In this document: positions 42,259 through 50,835 of the stretch, piece after piece
How positions within the stretch are numbered: the stretch's first letter is position 1
Layout: each line of letters starts with the position of its first letter
Assembly: GCA_949291515.1 (NCBI GenBank)
Contig: CASEVY010000002.1
Location: 1-64,000 of the forward strand
DNA: 64,000 nucleotides
Source: an uncultured bacterium
Lineage (GTDB): Bacteria; Elusimicrobiota; Elusimicrobia; Elusimicrobiales; Elusimicrobiaceae
Direction: 5' to 3'
The notes under the pieces: model-generated
Databases searched by the model: none
What the model was told of the DNA's origin: nothing
The model's input: the letters and a program-made list of their open reading frames with translations, nothing else
Program-made: the position numbers and the translations under genes

Positions 42259-42800
42259 TACTTGCCTCTTTGGCAGGAGGGTTTATACACTTCTTTGCCT
42301 TTCGCCATATAGTCTTTGAGGACTTTCCTGCCCGCTTCGGGCTCTATTTCTCCGTAGACTTCTATCCCGCGTCTGGCAAAAGCCTCAAACCAGCCGGGCT
42401 TAAATCCTTCGTCAAAACCCGTTATCGCTTCCACGTCGGCTGAGTTTACTCCGTAGAAAATCCTTTTTATTCCGCTCCACATTATCGCGCCCATGCACAT
42501 TACGCAAGGTTCGGCCGTAACGTATATCGAAAGATTATAAGGCGCCAAATCGTAGGTTTTCAAATTCTCGTGCGCTTGCCTTATTGTGTTTACTTCCGCG
42601 TGATTTAGGCAGCATTGCTCTTTTGCCACGCTGTTTGCGCATTTGGCGACGAGATTGCCTTTGTCGTCGTATATCGCCGCGAGGAAGGGCCCGTATCCCT
42701 TATCGGTAAGCAGGGCGGTTTCTTCCTGTAGGGCAAGTATTATTTTCTTTGCCTGTTCATATTGTTCTTTCGGCAAATCTGTTTCAGTATTCTTTATCAT
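42258..42800 (-). CDS. Cytidine deaminase-fold nucleoside/guanine deaminase
   Basis: 180 residues from the ATG at 42800, chosen because AAAAAGGAT lies just upstream; a 25-residue N-terminal extension is possible. Zinc ligands are complete: HAE in NHAEVNTI and the PCVMC pair (PCVMCMGAIMWSGI). The downstream G-V-N-S-A-D-V-E-A-I-T-G-F-D-E-G-F stretch resembles guanine deaminases of the GuaD type more than TadA. Purine salvage is the likely role. Confidence 0.85.
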   Translation of the reverse strand: MIKNTETDLPKEQYEQAKKIILALQEETALLTDKGYGPFLAAIYDDKGNLVAKCANSVAKEQCCLNHAEVNTIRQAHENLKTYDLAPYNLSIYVTAEPCVMCMGAIMWSGIKRIFYGVNSADVEAITGFDEGFKPGWFEAFARRGIEVYGEIEPEAGRKVLKDYMAKGKEVYKPSCQRGK

Positions 42801-42972
42801 ATAAATCCTTTTTAGAAAAATTCCCGCGCGATTTGCTTTGTCGCGCGGAAAGTATTTTATAAAACTGCCTCTCATTATGATTATATCATAACTTAAATCC
42901 CAAAAAGAGAGACCCCGCCTTGTTTAAGATAATTGTTTTTCGCTATAATTATATTGCTTTAAGGGGGTATTT

Positions 42973-43260
42973 ATGAATTGGGAAAGTGTTATTGTCGGCC
43001 TGGCCGCTTTCGTTATTATAGGATTATTTCATCCTATAGTGATAAAGGGGGAATATTATTTTTCCAAAAACATTTGGCCTTTATTTTTGGCAGCCGGCAT
43101 TTTGTTGATTGCGGGGGCATTGTTCACTGAAGGCGATTTGCTTGCCCCGGTATTAAGCATAACGGGTTTTACTTGTCTGTGGAGTATAAAAGAGCTTTTT
43201 GAGCAGGAAAAACGCGTCGGGAAAGGCTGGTACCCCAAAAATCCAAAAAGGAATAAATAG
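42973..43260 (+). CDS. DUF4491 family membrane protein
   Basis: 95 residues with three hydrophobic segments. The conserved HPIVIKGEYYF (about residues 20-30) and the C-terminal LFEQEKRVGKGWYPKNPKR match DUF4491, which I know mainly from Bacteroidales and other gut bacteria. AAGGGGG precedes the ATG, and TATAAT (42944-42949) with TTGTTT 18 bases ahead is a plausible promoter. Function unknown. Confidence 0.8.
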   Translation: MNWESVIVGLAAFVIIGLFHPIVIKGEYYFSKNIWPLFLAAGILLIAGALFTEGDLLAPVLSITGFTCLWSIKELFEQEKRVGKGWYPKNPKRNK

Positions 43261-43279
43261 CGTTTTAAGCCCGAAGCGA

Positions 43280-44059
43280 TTAAAGGAAAAACTCGGGCTG
43301 TTTATTTTCTTTAGTCAGTTTCTTTTCAAGCATTTTAAAAGCTATTTTCGCTTTGAGGGAATGTATCGCCCGAGATTTTTTGGGGCAAACTCTTACGCAG
43401 GCCATACAGGATATGCATTTTGATTCGTCCGTTTCGCGCGGATTTTTGCCTTCGATGGCGTTTGCCGGACATATTTGAAAGCAAATTCTGCATTTGTCGC
43501 AGTCTTCACCGGCCGACGGATAGAACGGGACTTTTCCGTATGGTTTAAAAGGGTAGTGTCCTTTGATAAAGACTTCCTTTCTTAGAGCGGCTTCATCGCC
43601 CAATTTATTTTTGATTTTATTTATGAAATCGGCGAGTGCGGCCATATCGTTTTTGTCGGGTCTGCCGCGGCCGGCTTTTTCGCAGAAGCTGTGTGGGGCT
43701 ATGACGGCGGCCGCGCCTATGGCCTTAAAACCGTTTTCGGAGGTTATCTGTTTAAGCTCCAAAAGGGCGTCGTCATAATCTCTGTTGCCGTATACGGAGA
43801 ATAATACGGCTTTGGCCCCGTTGCCTTTTAACCTGTCAAAAATACCGTTTTCTATTTGGGCCACGCGTCCGAAATATACGGGCGCGCCTATTATGGCCAA
43901 ATCATTTTCGCCGAAACTATAGCTTTTGCGTCTTTTATCAAAGTCGGTCAAGTCTATTTCCTTATATTTTTCGCCAAGCATAGCCGCAGCGGAAAGAACG
44001 TACTTCTTTGTCCCGCCGGTAGGGCTGAAGTATATGGCATAGATGTTTCTGTCCGTCAT
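43280..44059 (-). CDS. EFR1-type flavodoxin-ferredoxin fusion protein
   Basis: 259 residues: an N-terminal flavodoxin-like domain (FSPTGGTKKYV phosphate loop at about residues 11-21; APVYFGRV) and two C-terminal 4Fe-4S sites (CDKCRICFQICP and CISCMACVRVCP). EFR1-family proteins are electron carriers in anaerobes, sometimes involved in detoxification or fermentation redox. The partner is unknown. It converges with the DUF4491 gene; 19 bases separate their stops. Confidence 0.9.
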   Translation of the reverse strand: MTDRNIYAIYFSPTGGTKKYVLSAAAMLGEKYKEIDLTDFDKRRKSYSFGENDLAIIGAPVYFGRVAQIENGIFDRLKGNGAKAVLFSVYGNRDYDDALLELKQITSENGFKAIGAAAVIAPHSFCEKAGRGRPDKNDMAALADFINKIKNKLGDEAALRKEVFIKGHYPFKPYGKVPFYPSAGEDCDKCRICFQICPANAIEGKNPRETDESKCISCMACVRVCPKKSRAIHSLKAKIAFKMLEKKLTKENKQPEFFL

Positions 44060-44258
44060 AAGAGCCGCCGATTTTAATATTTTGATTGAAATTTATACAT
44101 TTATTTTATCAAAATTGACTAAAAATATTTATATTCTTTTTATCCTCGGGCGATATGCTTGCTCACATAGTGATTTATTTGTCGTATAAGCGCCCGCGCT
44201 ATTTAATTTGCTTAAATTGCTATAATCATAGTAAATATAACGTAAAAGAGAGGCTCAA

Positions 44259-44834
44259 ATGTATAATTTTAATCCTTGGCACCATGTATCACCCGGCAAG
44301 AAAGAAACTTTGCCCTATATAGTCAACGGCATAATAGAAATCCCTAAAGGGACCCGCGCCAAATACGAGCTTGATAAAGAAAGCGGAATGCTCCGGCTCG
44401 ACAGAGTGCTGTACTCCTCGGTGTATTATCCAGCGAATTACGGCTTTATCCCGCGTACCTACGGCGCCGATAAAGACCCTTTGGATATTTTGATACTCTC
44501 GCAGGCGGAGGTGGTGCCGATGTGTATTGTGCCAGCGCGCATTATCGGCGTTATGAGGATGCTCGACGCGGGCGAAGCCGATGACAAAATAATAGCGGTG
44601 GCGCAAGGCGATCCGAACGTAAGCCATTACACCAATATTTCCGAACTGCCGGACCATTTGGTGTCGGAAACCATGAGCTTTTTCGAGGACTATAAAAAGC
44701 TGGAAAACAAGACGGTTGTGGTGGAGAAAATATTTGATAAAAATACGGCGGTGAAAATTCTTCAGGAAGCATTAATCGCCTATGAGGAAAAATACGTAAC
44801 TTTCAGCAATTTTTCCCAAGCGTGCGAGAAGTAA
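44259..44834 (+). CDS. ppa: Inorganic pyrophosphatase, family I
   Basis: 191 residues; hydrolyses pyrophosphate with Mg2+ to drive biosynthesis. Active-site residues are recognisable in [26 protein letters not shown] and the acidic [10 protein letters not shown] block. GAGAGG lies shortly before the ATG and TATAAT about 35 bases further up. Monocistronic with a strong terminator. Confidence 0.95.
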   Translation: MYNFNPWHHVSPGKKETLPYIVNGIIEIPKGTRAKYELDKESGMLRLDRVLYSSVYYPANYGFIPRTYGADKDPLDILILSQAEVVPMCIVPARIIGVMRMLDAGEADDKIIAVAQGDPNVSHYTNISELPDHLVSETMSFFEDYKKLENKTVVVEKIFDKNTAVKILQEALIAYEEKYVTFSNFSQACEK

Positions 44835-44855
44835 ACGTTTTTATCCGATGAAACT

Positions 44856-44888
44856 GCGGACGCCTTAAAGGCGTCCGCTTTTGTTTTT
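44856..44888 (+). terminator. Terminator of ppa
   Basis: A 9-bp perfect stem GCGGACGCC / GGCGTCCGC, loop TTAAA, then TTTTGTTTTT. Confidence 0.9.
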
Positions 44889-44910
44889 GGCAGAGAGTTT
44901 ATTCTCCGCA

Positions 44911-44935
44911 AAGCGGCAAGAATATGCGTCCGTTT
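44911..44935. repeat. Direct repeat, unit 1
   Basis: AAGCGGCAAGAATATGCGTC followed by CGTTT; 24 of 25 bases are identical to unit 2, 173 bases downstream. Similarity continues more weakly on the left side. No terminal inverted repeats seen. Confidence 0.6.
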
Positions 44936-45083
44936 CTTTAAGCGTGTGAGAAGCGGAATATTTATGTTTGGCGTTTGTTTTCTTATCTTAAGTTTATACG
45001 CGGTGTCATAAAAAGGGATAGGGAAACTGTTAAAAATAAAAAGTATTGCTTCATACCCGAGGGCAATTCTATGCGTCGGCAAA

Positions 45084-45108
45084 AAGCGGCAAGAATATGC
45101 GCCCGTTT
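45084..45108. repeat. Direct repeat, unit 2
   Basis: Same 25-base unit as at 44911 with one change (T to C). It lies in the same noncoding gap. Confidence 0.6.
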
Positions 45109-45284
45109 TTGTTGTGTGGTCCGTTTTTTAAAATAGATATGCTTTTCGGAAGAGAGTTGGCAAGTCCCGACAAAGATTATGAAAACTGTTTTTAAGCAAG
45201 TAGGCAACTTATTTTTGCAACCCGTTTTTATACTTAAATTTAACATAAGTTAAAACGGAACAAGTGGATTTCCGAGTAAAAAAG

Positions 45285-45321
45285 ACAAAAAAAGAGCCCT
45301 TCTCGTCTTAAAAAGGGTTCT
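45285..45321 (-). terminator. Terminator after tRNA-Ser and the accB-ftsK operon
   Basis: On the reverse strand AGAACCCTT pairs with AAGGGCTCT (one G-U), followed by seven T. It lies 10 bases past the tRNA-Ser 3' end. Confidence 0.75.
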
Positions 45322-45331
45322 CGTCAATAAA

Positions 45332-45422
45332 CGGAGAGGGAGGGATTCGAACCCTCGATACGGGAAATCCCCCGTATGACGGTTTAGCAAACCGTTGCCT
45401 TCAGCCTCTCGGCCACCTCTCC
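45332..45422 (-). tRNA. tRNA-Ser (anticodon GCT)
   Basis: A 91-base class II tRNA: acceptor GGAGAGG / CCTCTCC, anticodon stem ACGGT/ACCGT with loop TTGCTAA, a long variable arm (ATACGGG...CCCGTAT), T-arm GAGGG-TTCGAAT-CCCTC, discriminator G, no encoded CCA. It is 53 bases downstream of the last gene of a long same-strand operon, with no promoter seen in the gap, so it may be processed from the operon transcript. Confidence 0.95.
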
Positions 45423-45475
45423 AGTCCCGCCAAAACACGGCTTTTTGAAGCCGAGTTTCCAGTCGGATATATTCA

Positions 45476-46348
45476 TTATAACAAAATATTTAACAAAATA
45501 GAAACATAAAACACCAAAGCCGTCAAAATCATAAACAAAGCGACCAGACCTTCAACGGGTAAATGATGTTTCCTTTTTAAATCCAGCTCGATATGGTTCT
45601 CTTTGACGTATTTCGCGAATACTTTGCTGAAGGGAAGCGTCAGCATCGGCGAAATTATATTGGCGGCCAATGTCGACAAAGTCATAAATACCCATATCAG
45701 CTTGAACGGCAGCAATATTATGTGCACCCAGAATGATATCATTATGGGTTTATCTATAAAATGCTCTATCAGATATCGGTAATTGTGGGCGGATAAGAAT
45801 ACTATCAGCGGCGTCAAAATAAGCAGTACGGCGAAAGTAGGCGCGAAATACGGCAGGACAAATCTAAATCCCTCAATTACGCTTTTTTTGGTGTGTATGA
45901 ATATCGCTTTTGAAAGTTCCTTCGCTTCCCCGCGTTTCATATTGGCCAATATGCCTATTTTTACGAAACTTAAAGCCGCCATTCTTATAAATTTGTTTTC
46001 GCGCCGCATTTTAAGTTCGGCTTTTCTCGCACGGTTAAGTTTGCATAAAGCTATATAAAAGCATTGAAATACGCTTATTTTTACGCCCAAATCCGCATAT
46101 ACGTTGCTTACCGCCAAATAGGTGCTGGGCAGATATAAAGCCGTTCTTATCCACAAGTAGTTGTAATAAAGCCAAAATAAGGCCACACAGGTATATAAGA
46201 TGGGATTTAACAGAGGGGGTATCCAATACAGGCCGAACAAAGTCCACTTAAATCCCAAAAAGAATATTGTCAAGGTGCAGATCTGTGCCAAGACGTAAGA
46301 AGGCGAAAAGAAAACGTCAGCTCCGTTTAATTGTTTGTTGTTTGTCAT
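45476..46348 (-). CDS. Multi-pass membrane protein of unknown family
   Basis: 290 residues starting MTNNKQLNGADVFF; the start overlaps the upstream dehydratase/epimerase stop (ATGA). A longer in-frame version would begin inside that gene. Five to six hydrophobic segments and a basic central stretch (KLNRARKAELKMRREN) are visible. No domain recognised. It is the last protein gene of the operon, ahead of tRNA-Ser. Confidence 0.65.
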   Translation of the reverse strand: MTNNKQLNGADVFFSPSYVLAQICTLTIFFLGFKWTLFGLYWIPPLLNPILYTCVALFWLYYNYLWIRTALYLPSTYLAVSNVYADLGVKISVFQCFYIALCKLNRARKAELKMRRENKFIRMAALSFVKIGILANMKRGEAKELSKAIFIHTKKSVIEGFRFVLPYFAPTFAVLLILTPLIVFLSAHNYRYLIEHFIDKPIMISFWVHIILLPFKLIWVFMTLSTLAANIISPMLTLPFSKVFAKYVKENHIELDLKRKHHLPVEGLVALFMILTALVFYVSILLNILL

Positions 46349-47301
46349 TGGAAACTCTTTTTTAGGCCCTGCTCCAAAGGCGTAAATTCCTGCCCGGTCA
46401 AGGCCGTCCATTTGCGAGAGCTGCAGGTCCAATGTCCTTTTATCGACGCCTCTTTAATTTTATCGTAATTTAAAGCGGGCGTTATGGAAAAGACGCGCGC
46501 AGCGCTCTCATAGACAAACGCCGCCGCCTCCAACAGAAAATAAGGCAAGCTGAACATTAGCGGACGCGGTTTGTCCATTGCGTCGGCCATGGTATTGATA
46601 AAATGTTTCCAGCTGTAGCTTGCCGGCTCGCATACGAAGAATATTTCCCCGTCGGCCTGCGGCAGCTGCGATGCTTTATACAATGCCAAGACCAAATCTT
46701 CTACGTAAACGAAATTAAAGAACATTTCCGAAGAGGAGGTGTTTACCATTACCCCTCTTGCCACCCAAGAGGCTATCTTTGATACGCCCGAGTCGTTTTT
46801 GCCGTATACTACCGGCGCGCGTATTACCGTCTTGCGTATGCTTGGCGGGAGTTTTAAAACATATTCCTCCGCCGCGAGTTTCGTCGCTCCGTAATCGGAT
46901 ACCGGCGCCGCGGCGGCCCTTTCGTCTATGGGATTGTTCTTATACTCGCTGGGTCCGGCGGCCGCCTGACTAGATAAATAAACAAAGCTCTTTATCTCCG
47001 GCGTTTGTGCCGCGGCTTGACATAAATTTTTTGTAACTTCCACATTCGCTTTATAAAATTCTTCCCTGTTGAATGCGAATATCGCCGCCGCCAAATGAAA
47101 TACGCAATCGGCCCCTTTAAGTGCGTATTTTAAATCTTGCAGGTCGTTATAATCTACGCCGACCGTTTCCAGCATGGGGTTGTCGCTCGGCCCGCCGCGT
47201 CCCCTTGTTAATAGTTTAACACGGTATCCCTCTTTCAGCAAGAGTTCCGTCAGTCTTCCGCCTACAAATCCTCGTCCTCCGGTTATTACGGCCGTTTTCA
47301 T
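46345..47301 (-). CDS. NAD-dependent epimerase/dehydratase (extended SDR)
   Basis: 318 residues: Rossmann motif TGGRGFVGGRL at residues 7-17, the active-site Y-x-x-x-K in YGATKLAAEEY, and a conserved upstream Ser (YLSSQAA). Extended SDRs act on nucleotide sugars, sterols or hydroxyacyl substrates. It has a C-terminal hydrophobic stretch (PYFLLEAAAFVYE) that could associate with membranes. Its start overlaps the preceding gene by 1 base. Confidence 0.9.
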   Translation of the reverse strand: MKTAVITGGRGFVGGRLTELLLKEGYRVKLLTRGRGGPSDNPMLETVGVDYNDLQDLKYALKGADCVFHLAAAIFAFNREEFYKANVEVTKNLCQAAAQTPEIKSFVYLSSQAAAGPSEYKNNPIDERAAAAPVSDYGATKLAAEEYVLKLPPSIRKTVIRAPVVYGKNDSGVSKIASWVARGVMVNTSSSEMFFNFVYVEDLVLALYKASQLPQADGEIFFVCEPASYSWKHFINTMADAMDKPRPLMFSLPYFLLEAAAFVYESAARVFSITPALNYDKIKEASIKGHWTCSSRKWTALTGQEFTPLEQGLKKSFQ

Positions 47302-47741
47302 CAGTCTTTTACCTCTTTCGTTATTACCTTCTGAATTTCGCCTATACCTTTATTAAGTTCCTTGCTGGTTTTTTTGATGTCCTCTTCCAGGCCCTCTGTT
47401 GTGAAATCCAATTTCTTTAGACCCTTTTTGATTTGGCTTTCCGTCGGATATTTACCGTTCTTTACCTTATCGTAAGGCGAAACGCCGTCCGTCTGCGGCA
47501 TTATGTTCAGCAGGAAGTATCCCACCACAAGTATCATCGCCAAATCGAATATGCAATTAAACACGTGCGATCTGCCCAAGAATAAAATCGAGGAGAAAAA
47601 CGTCAGCACCAATACCGCCACGAACGATATGATAAACATTATAAATACCGTTATCGGCGCCGTTTGCGGATAATCGGGGAAGCATATCAAAGCGGCCAAA
47701 AAAATTATCGTAAGCAATATAAAACGCCATATTATAAGCAT
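47301..47741 (-). CDS. Membrane protein with a C-terminal helical tail
   Basis: 146 residues: three hydrophobic helices in the first 80 residues, then a Lys-rich amphipathic tail (EEDIKKTSKELNKGIGEIQK) likely to form a helix or coiled coil. The gene starts 3 bases after the tonB-like gene and overlaps the next by 1 base. No known family. Confidence 0.65.
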   Translation of the reverse strand: MLIIWRFILLTIIFLAALICFPDYPQTAPITVFIMFIISFVAVLVLTFFSSILFLGRSHVFNCIFDLAMILVVGYFLLNIMPQTDGVSPYDKVKNGKYPTESQIKKGLKKLDFTTEGLEEDIKKTSKELNKGIGEIQKVITKEVKD

Positions 47742-47744
47742 AAA

Positions 47745-48542
47745 TTACTCCTCGTTTTTAAATTCTACCGTTACGGTAAGCAAATTTTTGGGGAAGTCTT
47801 TGGGCAGCGGCGGATACGGCGATGATTTTTCCGCCGCGGAAGTCGCGGCGTAATCGTAGGAGTCGTTGCCGGAACTCTTTTCTATTTGTACGCTGTAGAC
47901 TACGCCGTATCTGTCTATATTGAAAGAAACTAAAGTGGACAGCCCCGTACTTTTCTTGGGCATATGTTTCTGCCATTGTTCCCAAAGCGAATTTCTGACC
48001 TGCGTTATGTACCAGGGATATGGAAAATTGGTAAAACTGGCCCTTACCGCTTTAGGGCCTCCGTCCGAACCGGCCGATAAATTATGCAGTGATGACGGAT
48101 CGATATTGGTCGACTCCACTTCGCCCAATATGCTGGGTTTGGAAAGCGTTACCTTTTTTTCAGGCTCGGCTTTTGCCTTGGGCTCTTCCTTTTTAGGTGC
48201 GGCCTTTTTATCTTTTTTCGCTTTAGCGGAAATCTGTTCCTTAGAGTTATATTCTTTCTTCGCCGTTTTTTTGGGCGCTTCTTTTTTTGCTTGCTTAATT
48301 TCGGATGGGGGAGTTTCCTGTTTCTCGGGCGCTTTTATTTCCGGCTCTTCTTGTTTCGCGGGCGCGGGCGGAGCGGGCTTGGTTTCCGGCTCGCCGTAGC
48401 GCAAAGGCTGGGAGGCCGTCCCGATAAAATCTATCGTGTATATCGCTTTTGTTTTCTTCGCGGGCGCGCCTTGCATCAAGGCGAACATCGCCAAGAATAG
48501 CAAGAAGTGTATGGCTGCCGAATAGACAAGTGATAAATTCAT
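47745..48542 (-). CDS. tonB: TonB-like energy transducer
   Basis: 265 residues with the TonB layout: an N-terminal membrane anchor (LVYSAAIHFLLFLAMFALM), a long Lys/Glu/Pro/Ala-rich spacer (about 45-140), and a C-terminal TonB_C/TolA-like domain (WEQWQKHMP ... FNIDRYGVVYSVQIEKSSG). It transmits proton-motive energy from ExbB/ExbD to outer-membrane receptors or the Tol-Pal complex. exbD and exbB lie immediately upstream. A TolA role is possible, but no pal or tolB is present. Confidence 0.88.
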   Translation of the reverse strand: MNLSLVYSAAIHFLLFLAMFALMQGAPAKKTKAIYTIDFIGTASQPLRYGEPETKPAPPAPAKQEEPEIKAPEKQETPPSEIKQAKKEAPKKTAKKEYNSKEQISAKAKKDKKAAPKKEEPKAKAEPEKKVTLSKPSILGEVESTNIDPSSLHNLSAGSDGGPKAVRASFTNFPYPWYITQVRNSLWEQWQKHMPKKSTGLSTLVSFNIDRYGVVYSVQIEKSSGNDSYDYAATSAAEKSSPYPPLPKDFPKNLLTVTVEFKNEE

Positions 48543-48570
48543 AAAGCGTCAAAGCACCCGTATTAAAGTT

Positions 48571-48978
48571 TTATTTGCCTTCGCTTACTCCTATCCCGAG
48601 TTTCGCCGCGCCGAGTTTCTTGGCTACGTCAAACACCTTTACCACTTGCTGGATAGGAACGTCTTTGTCGGCCTGTACCAGGATAGTTTTTTCGTGAGCG
48701 CGGCCAAGCAGCAGGATAAGTTCTTCCTGTAAGCCGGAAAAGGCCACTTCTTTGTCCATAACTTTAAGCTGGCCTTTCTTGTTGATTTCCACCCTTATCA
48801 CATTGTCTTCCGTTATCGTGTTTACCGCGCTGGACGACGGCAAATCCACATTGATTTGCGACTGTACGATAAACGGCGTCATTACCATAAAGATAATGAG
48901 CAGTATCAAGGTGATGTCTATGAACGGCACCATATTTATTTCGCCCATGATGCCGCGGGTCTGCATTCTGTTCTTCAT
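48571..48978 (-). CDS. exbD: ExbD/TolR-family proton-channel subunit
   Basis: 135 residues with one membrane helix (FIDITLILLIIFMVMTPFI). The motif M-V-P-F-I-D-I-T-L holds the conserved Asp of the proton path. A periplasmic domain with the typical I-x-x-D-x-x-V-P-I-Q-x-V-V block follows. ATGA overlap with exbB. Confidence 0.94.
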   Translation of the reverse strand: MKNRMQTRGIMGEINMVPFIDITLILLIIFMVMTPFIVQSQINVDLPSSSAVNTITEDNVIRVEINKKGQLKVMDKEVAFSGLQEELILLLGRAHEKTILVQADKDVPIQQVVKVFDVAKKLGAAKLGIGVSEGK

Positions 48979-49679
48979 AATTTACCGGCCGAAATAAGAT
49001 CTTCCACCGCGGCGAAAGTGTTTTCCGGTTTTTCAGGCTCTTTATAAAGTTTCGCCGAGATTACTTCCTGCGCCAAATATTGCATATTTTGCGCGAAGAA
49101 GTTTACCTTGCTCAAAAAGTAGTTGTACGCTATCAACGCGGGCACCGCCACAAAAAGGCCCGCCGCCGTGTTGATTAAAGCCTCCGCTATGCCTTTTGCC
49201 ACAACCGAAGGCCCCGCCGCCGTACCGCTTATCGAAGACAAATCGGCAAAAGCTCTCATTACGCCAAGCACCGTACCGAACAGACCTATAAAAGGCGTCG
49301 TGCTGGCCAATGTCGCCAAGACGGAAAGTTTGCGCGAAAGCTGGGCCGTTTCCCAGTTGATTATGGAATCTGCCAAGTCGTTTAGGCTGCCGATGTCGGT
49401 CTTGTCCGATTTAATCAAGTTTATTACCAATTTCGCCGCGGAAGTGTTGGAATAGCCGTTCTTTCTGCACGCGTCCGCTATCTTGTTGAAGTTGCGCGCC
49501 GGCAGTTGGTAGCGTACATATTCCATCAGACGCCTCGACTTGTTTATATTGGCTCTGTATTTAAAAAACCTGTCTATCATTATAGACAAGGAATATATCG
49601 ACAAAGCTATTAAAAGGAACAGTACCGGCCCGCCCGCTTTTATAAGTTCTTTTACGCTTCCCATACTTGCAAAATCCAT
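48975..49679 (-). CDS. exbB: ExbB/TolQ-family proton-channel subunit
   Basis: 234 residues with three membrane helices. The conserved block ATTPFIGLFGTVLGVMRAF and the second one AEALINTAAGLFVAVPALIAYN are classic ExbB/TolQ. Forms a pentameric channel with ExbD inside. Confidence 0.95.
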   Translation of the reverse strand: MDFASMGSVKELIKAGGPVLFLLIALSIYSLSIMIDRFFKYRANINKSRRLMEYVRYQLPARNFNKIADACRKNGYSNTSAAKLVINLIKSDKTDIGSLNDLADSIINWETAQLSRKLSVLATLASTTPFIGLFGTVLGVMRAFADLSSISGTAAGPSVVAKGIAEALINTAAGLFVAVPALIAYNYFLSKVNFFAQNMQYLAQEVISAKLYKEPEKPENTFAAVEDLISAGKL

Positions 49680-49691
49680 AAATCAACCTCT

Positions 49692-50213
49692 TTACAATAA
49701 ATTAAGATATATTAAAATCCATATTATCAAATTTGATATTATACCCGCCAGTACGTCGTCCAAAACTACCGCCGCGCCGTTTAGGCAGTATTTGCTTTTT
49801 GTTTTTTCCGGCAGGTTCTGGCCGAAGTTTTCCGCTTTCTTTATGAAGGAAAGTTTCGTCGTGTCAAATATTCTAAACAGTATAAAGGCCAAAACCATTA
49901 TCAAAAAATCTTTGGGCAGAAAAGCGGTCGCGGTAAAGTAGCCGGCCACTTCGTCTATGACTATTTTGGGATTGTCTTTTTTTTCGTCTTTAAATTTTAC
50001 CTTGTCGGATACGTAGACGGATATGAGTATTATCCCCAATATTGTCATTGCCTGGTAGAGCGGTTCTTTCGGCATAAAGAATAAATAGAGTACGAATGCC
50101 TCAAATGTGCCCAAAAGGCCGGCGCCGCTGTTCTTCTTATTCCTCAGTATCGCCGTAGGAATATAGCTTATGAATGCGCCTGTAGCAAAAAATTTAAGCC
50201 AAAAATTAGTCAT
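49692..50213 (-). CDS. pgpA: Phosphatidylglycerophosphatase A-like protein
   Basis: 173 residues, membrane-bound PgpA family. Motifs: G-A-G-L-L-G-T near residue 30, K-I-V-I-D-E-V-A-G-Y near 83, F-R-I-F-D near 112, and V-V-L-D-D-V-L-A-G-I near 150. It removes the phosphate from phosphatidylglycerol phosphate. It overlaps pgsA, the preceding enzyme of the pathway, by 8 bases, strongly supporting the assignment. Confidence 0.9.
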   Translation of the reverse strand: MTNFWLKFFATGAFISYIPTAILRNKKNSGAGLLGTFEAFVLYLFFMPKEPLYQAMTILGIILISVYVSDKVKFKDEKKDNPKIVIDEVAGYFTATAFLPKDFLIMVLAFILFRIFDTTKLSFIKKAENFGQNLPEKTKSKYCLNGAAVVLDDVLAGIISNLIIWILIYLNLL

Positions 50214-50835
50214 TTACCGGTAAACTCCAAGATTTTACCAACATCGCCCAGTTGTTCTTTAGGTATGAAATCCCGCTTAAAGCCGTTACCACCGCCGTTA
50301 TAACCGTAACGGTATAGGGCAAAGCGCCGAGCAGATTATCCAAAAACACAAGAACGCTCTTTAAAGAACCGTCCGCCAAAGGCAAAAGCAGTTTTACGTC
50401 CGCTATAAAGAATATTAACCCTAAAGCTATAAGCTGTACGGTGGTTTTGAATTTGCCCCATCGTTCAGCGGCCATTACGTGGTTGTCCAATGCCGCCAGT
50501 ACGCGCAAAGTAGATACCATCAATTCCCTTAATATTATAACGAACACAGCCCATACCGGCACGTTTACGTAAGATACTTCCGTAAAAGCAAAGAACGCCG
50601 CACCAACCAGCACTTTGTCGACGAAAGGATCCACTATCGCGCCAAAAGGCGTGGCTGTATTGGTGCTTCTTGCGATTCGCCCGTCTATCCAATCGGTGCT
50701 GGCCGCTACGCCGAAAATAAGCGAGGCCGCTATCATAGCCCAACCGTTTTCCGCTATCATCAGCAGGAACATTATTATCGACATTCCCGCCCTTATCAAA
50801 GTTATTTTGTTGGCAAGCGTCATTTTTAATTTCAT
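50206..50835 (-). CDS. pgsA: CDP-diacylglycerol-glycerol-3-phosphate 3-phosphatidyltransferase
   Basis: 209 residues. The CDP-alcohol phosphotransferase signature D-x2-D-G-x2-A-R-x8-G-x3-D-x3-D is complete (DWIDGRIARS ... GAIVDPFVD). Makes phosphatidylglycerol phosphate at the inner membrane. ATGA overlap with lolA upstream, 8-base overlap with pgpA downstream. Confidence 0.95.
   Translation of the reverse strand: MKLKMTLANKITLIRAGMSIIMFLLMIAENGWAMIAASLIFGVAASTDWIDGRIARSTNTATPFGAIVDPFVDKVLVGAAFFAFTEVSYVNVPVWAVFVIILRELMVSTLRVLAALDNHVMAAERWGKFKTTVQLIALGLIFFIADVKLLLPLADGSLKSVLVFLDNLLGALPYTVTVITAVVTALSGISYLKNNWAMLVKSWSLPVND

Larger units (their letters stand above)
44889..45284. other. Intergenic region with the direct repeat pair
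   Basis: About 400 bases between ppa and the tRNA-Ser terminator. Short open frames on both strands pass through the repeats, but none has a ribosome binding site, promoter or plausible protein sequence. Apart from the two 25-base repeats I see nothing here. Confidence 0.5.

Noticed and set aside
44780-45246. Two overlapping reverse frames of 87 and 100 codons in the gap after ppa
   Set aside because: Similar peptide pieces in them come only from the 25-base direct repeats; they lack start signals, and one runs into ppa.
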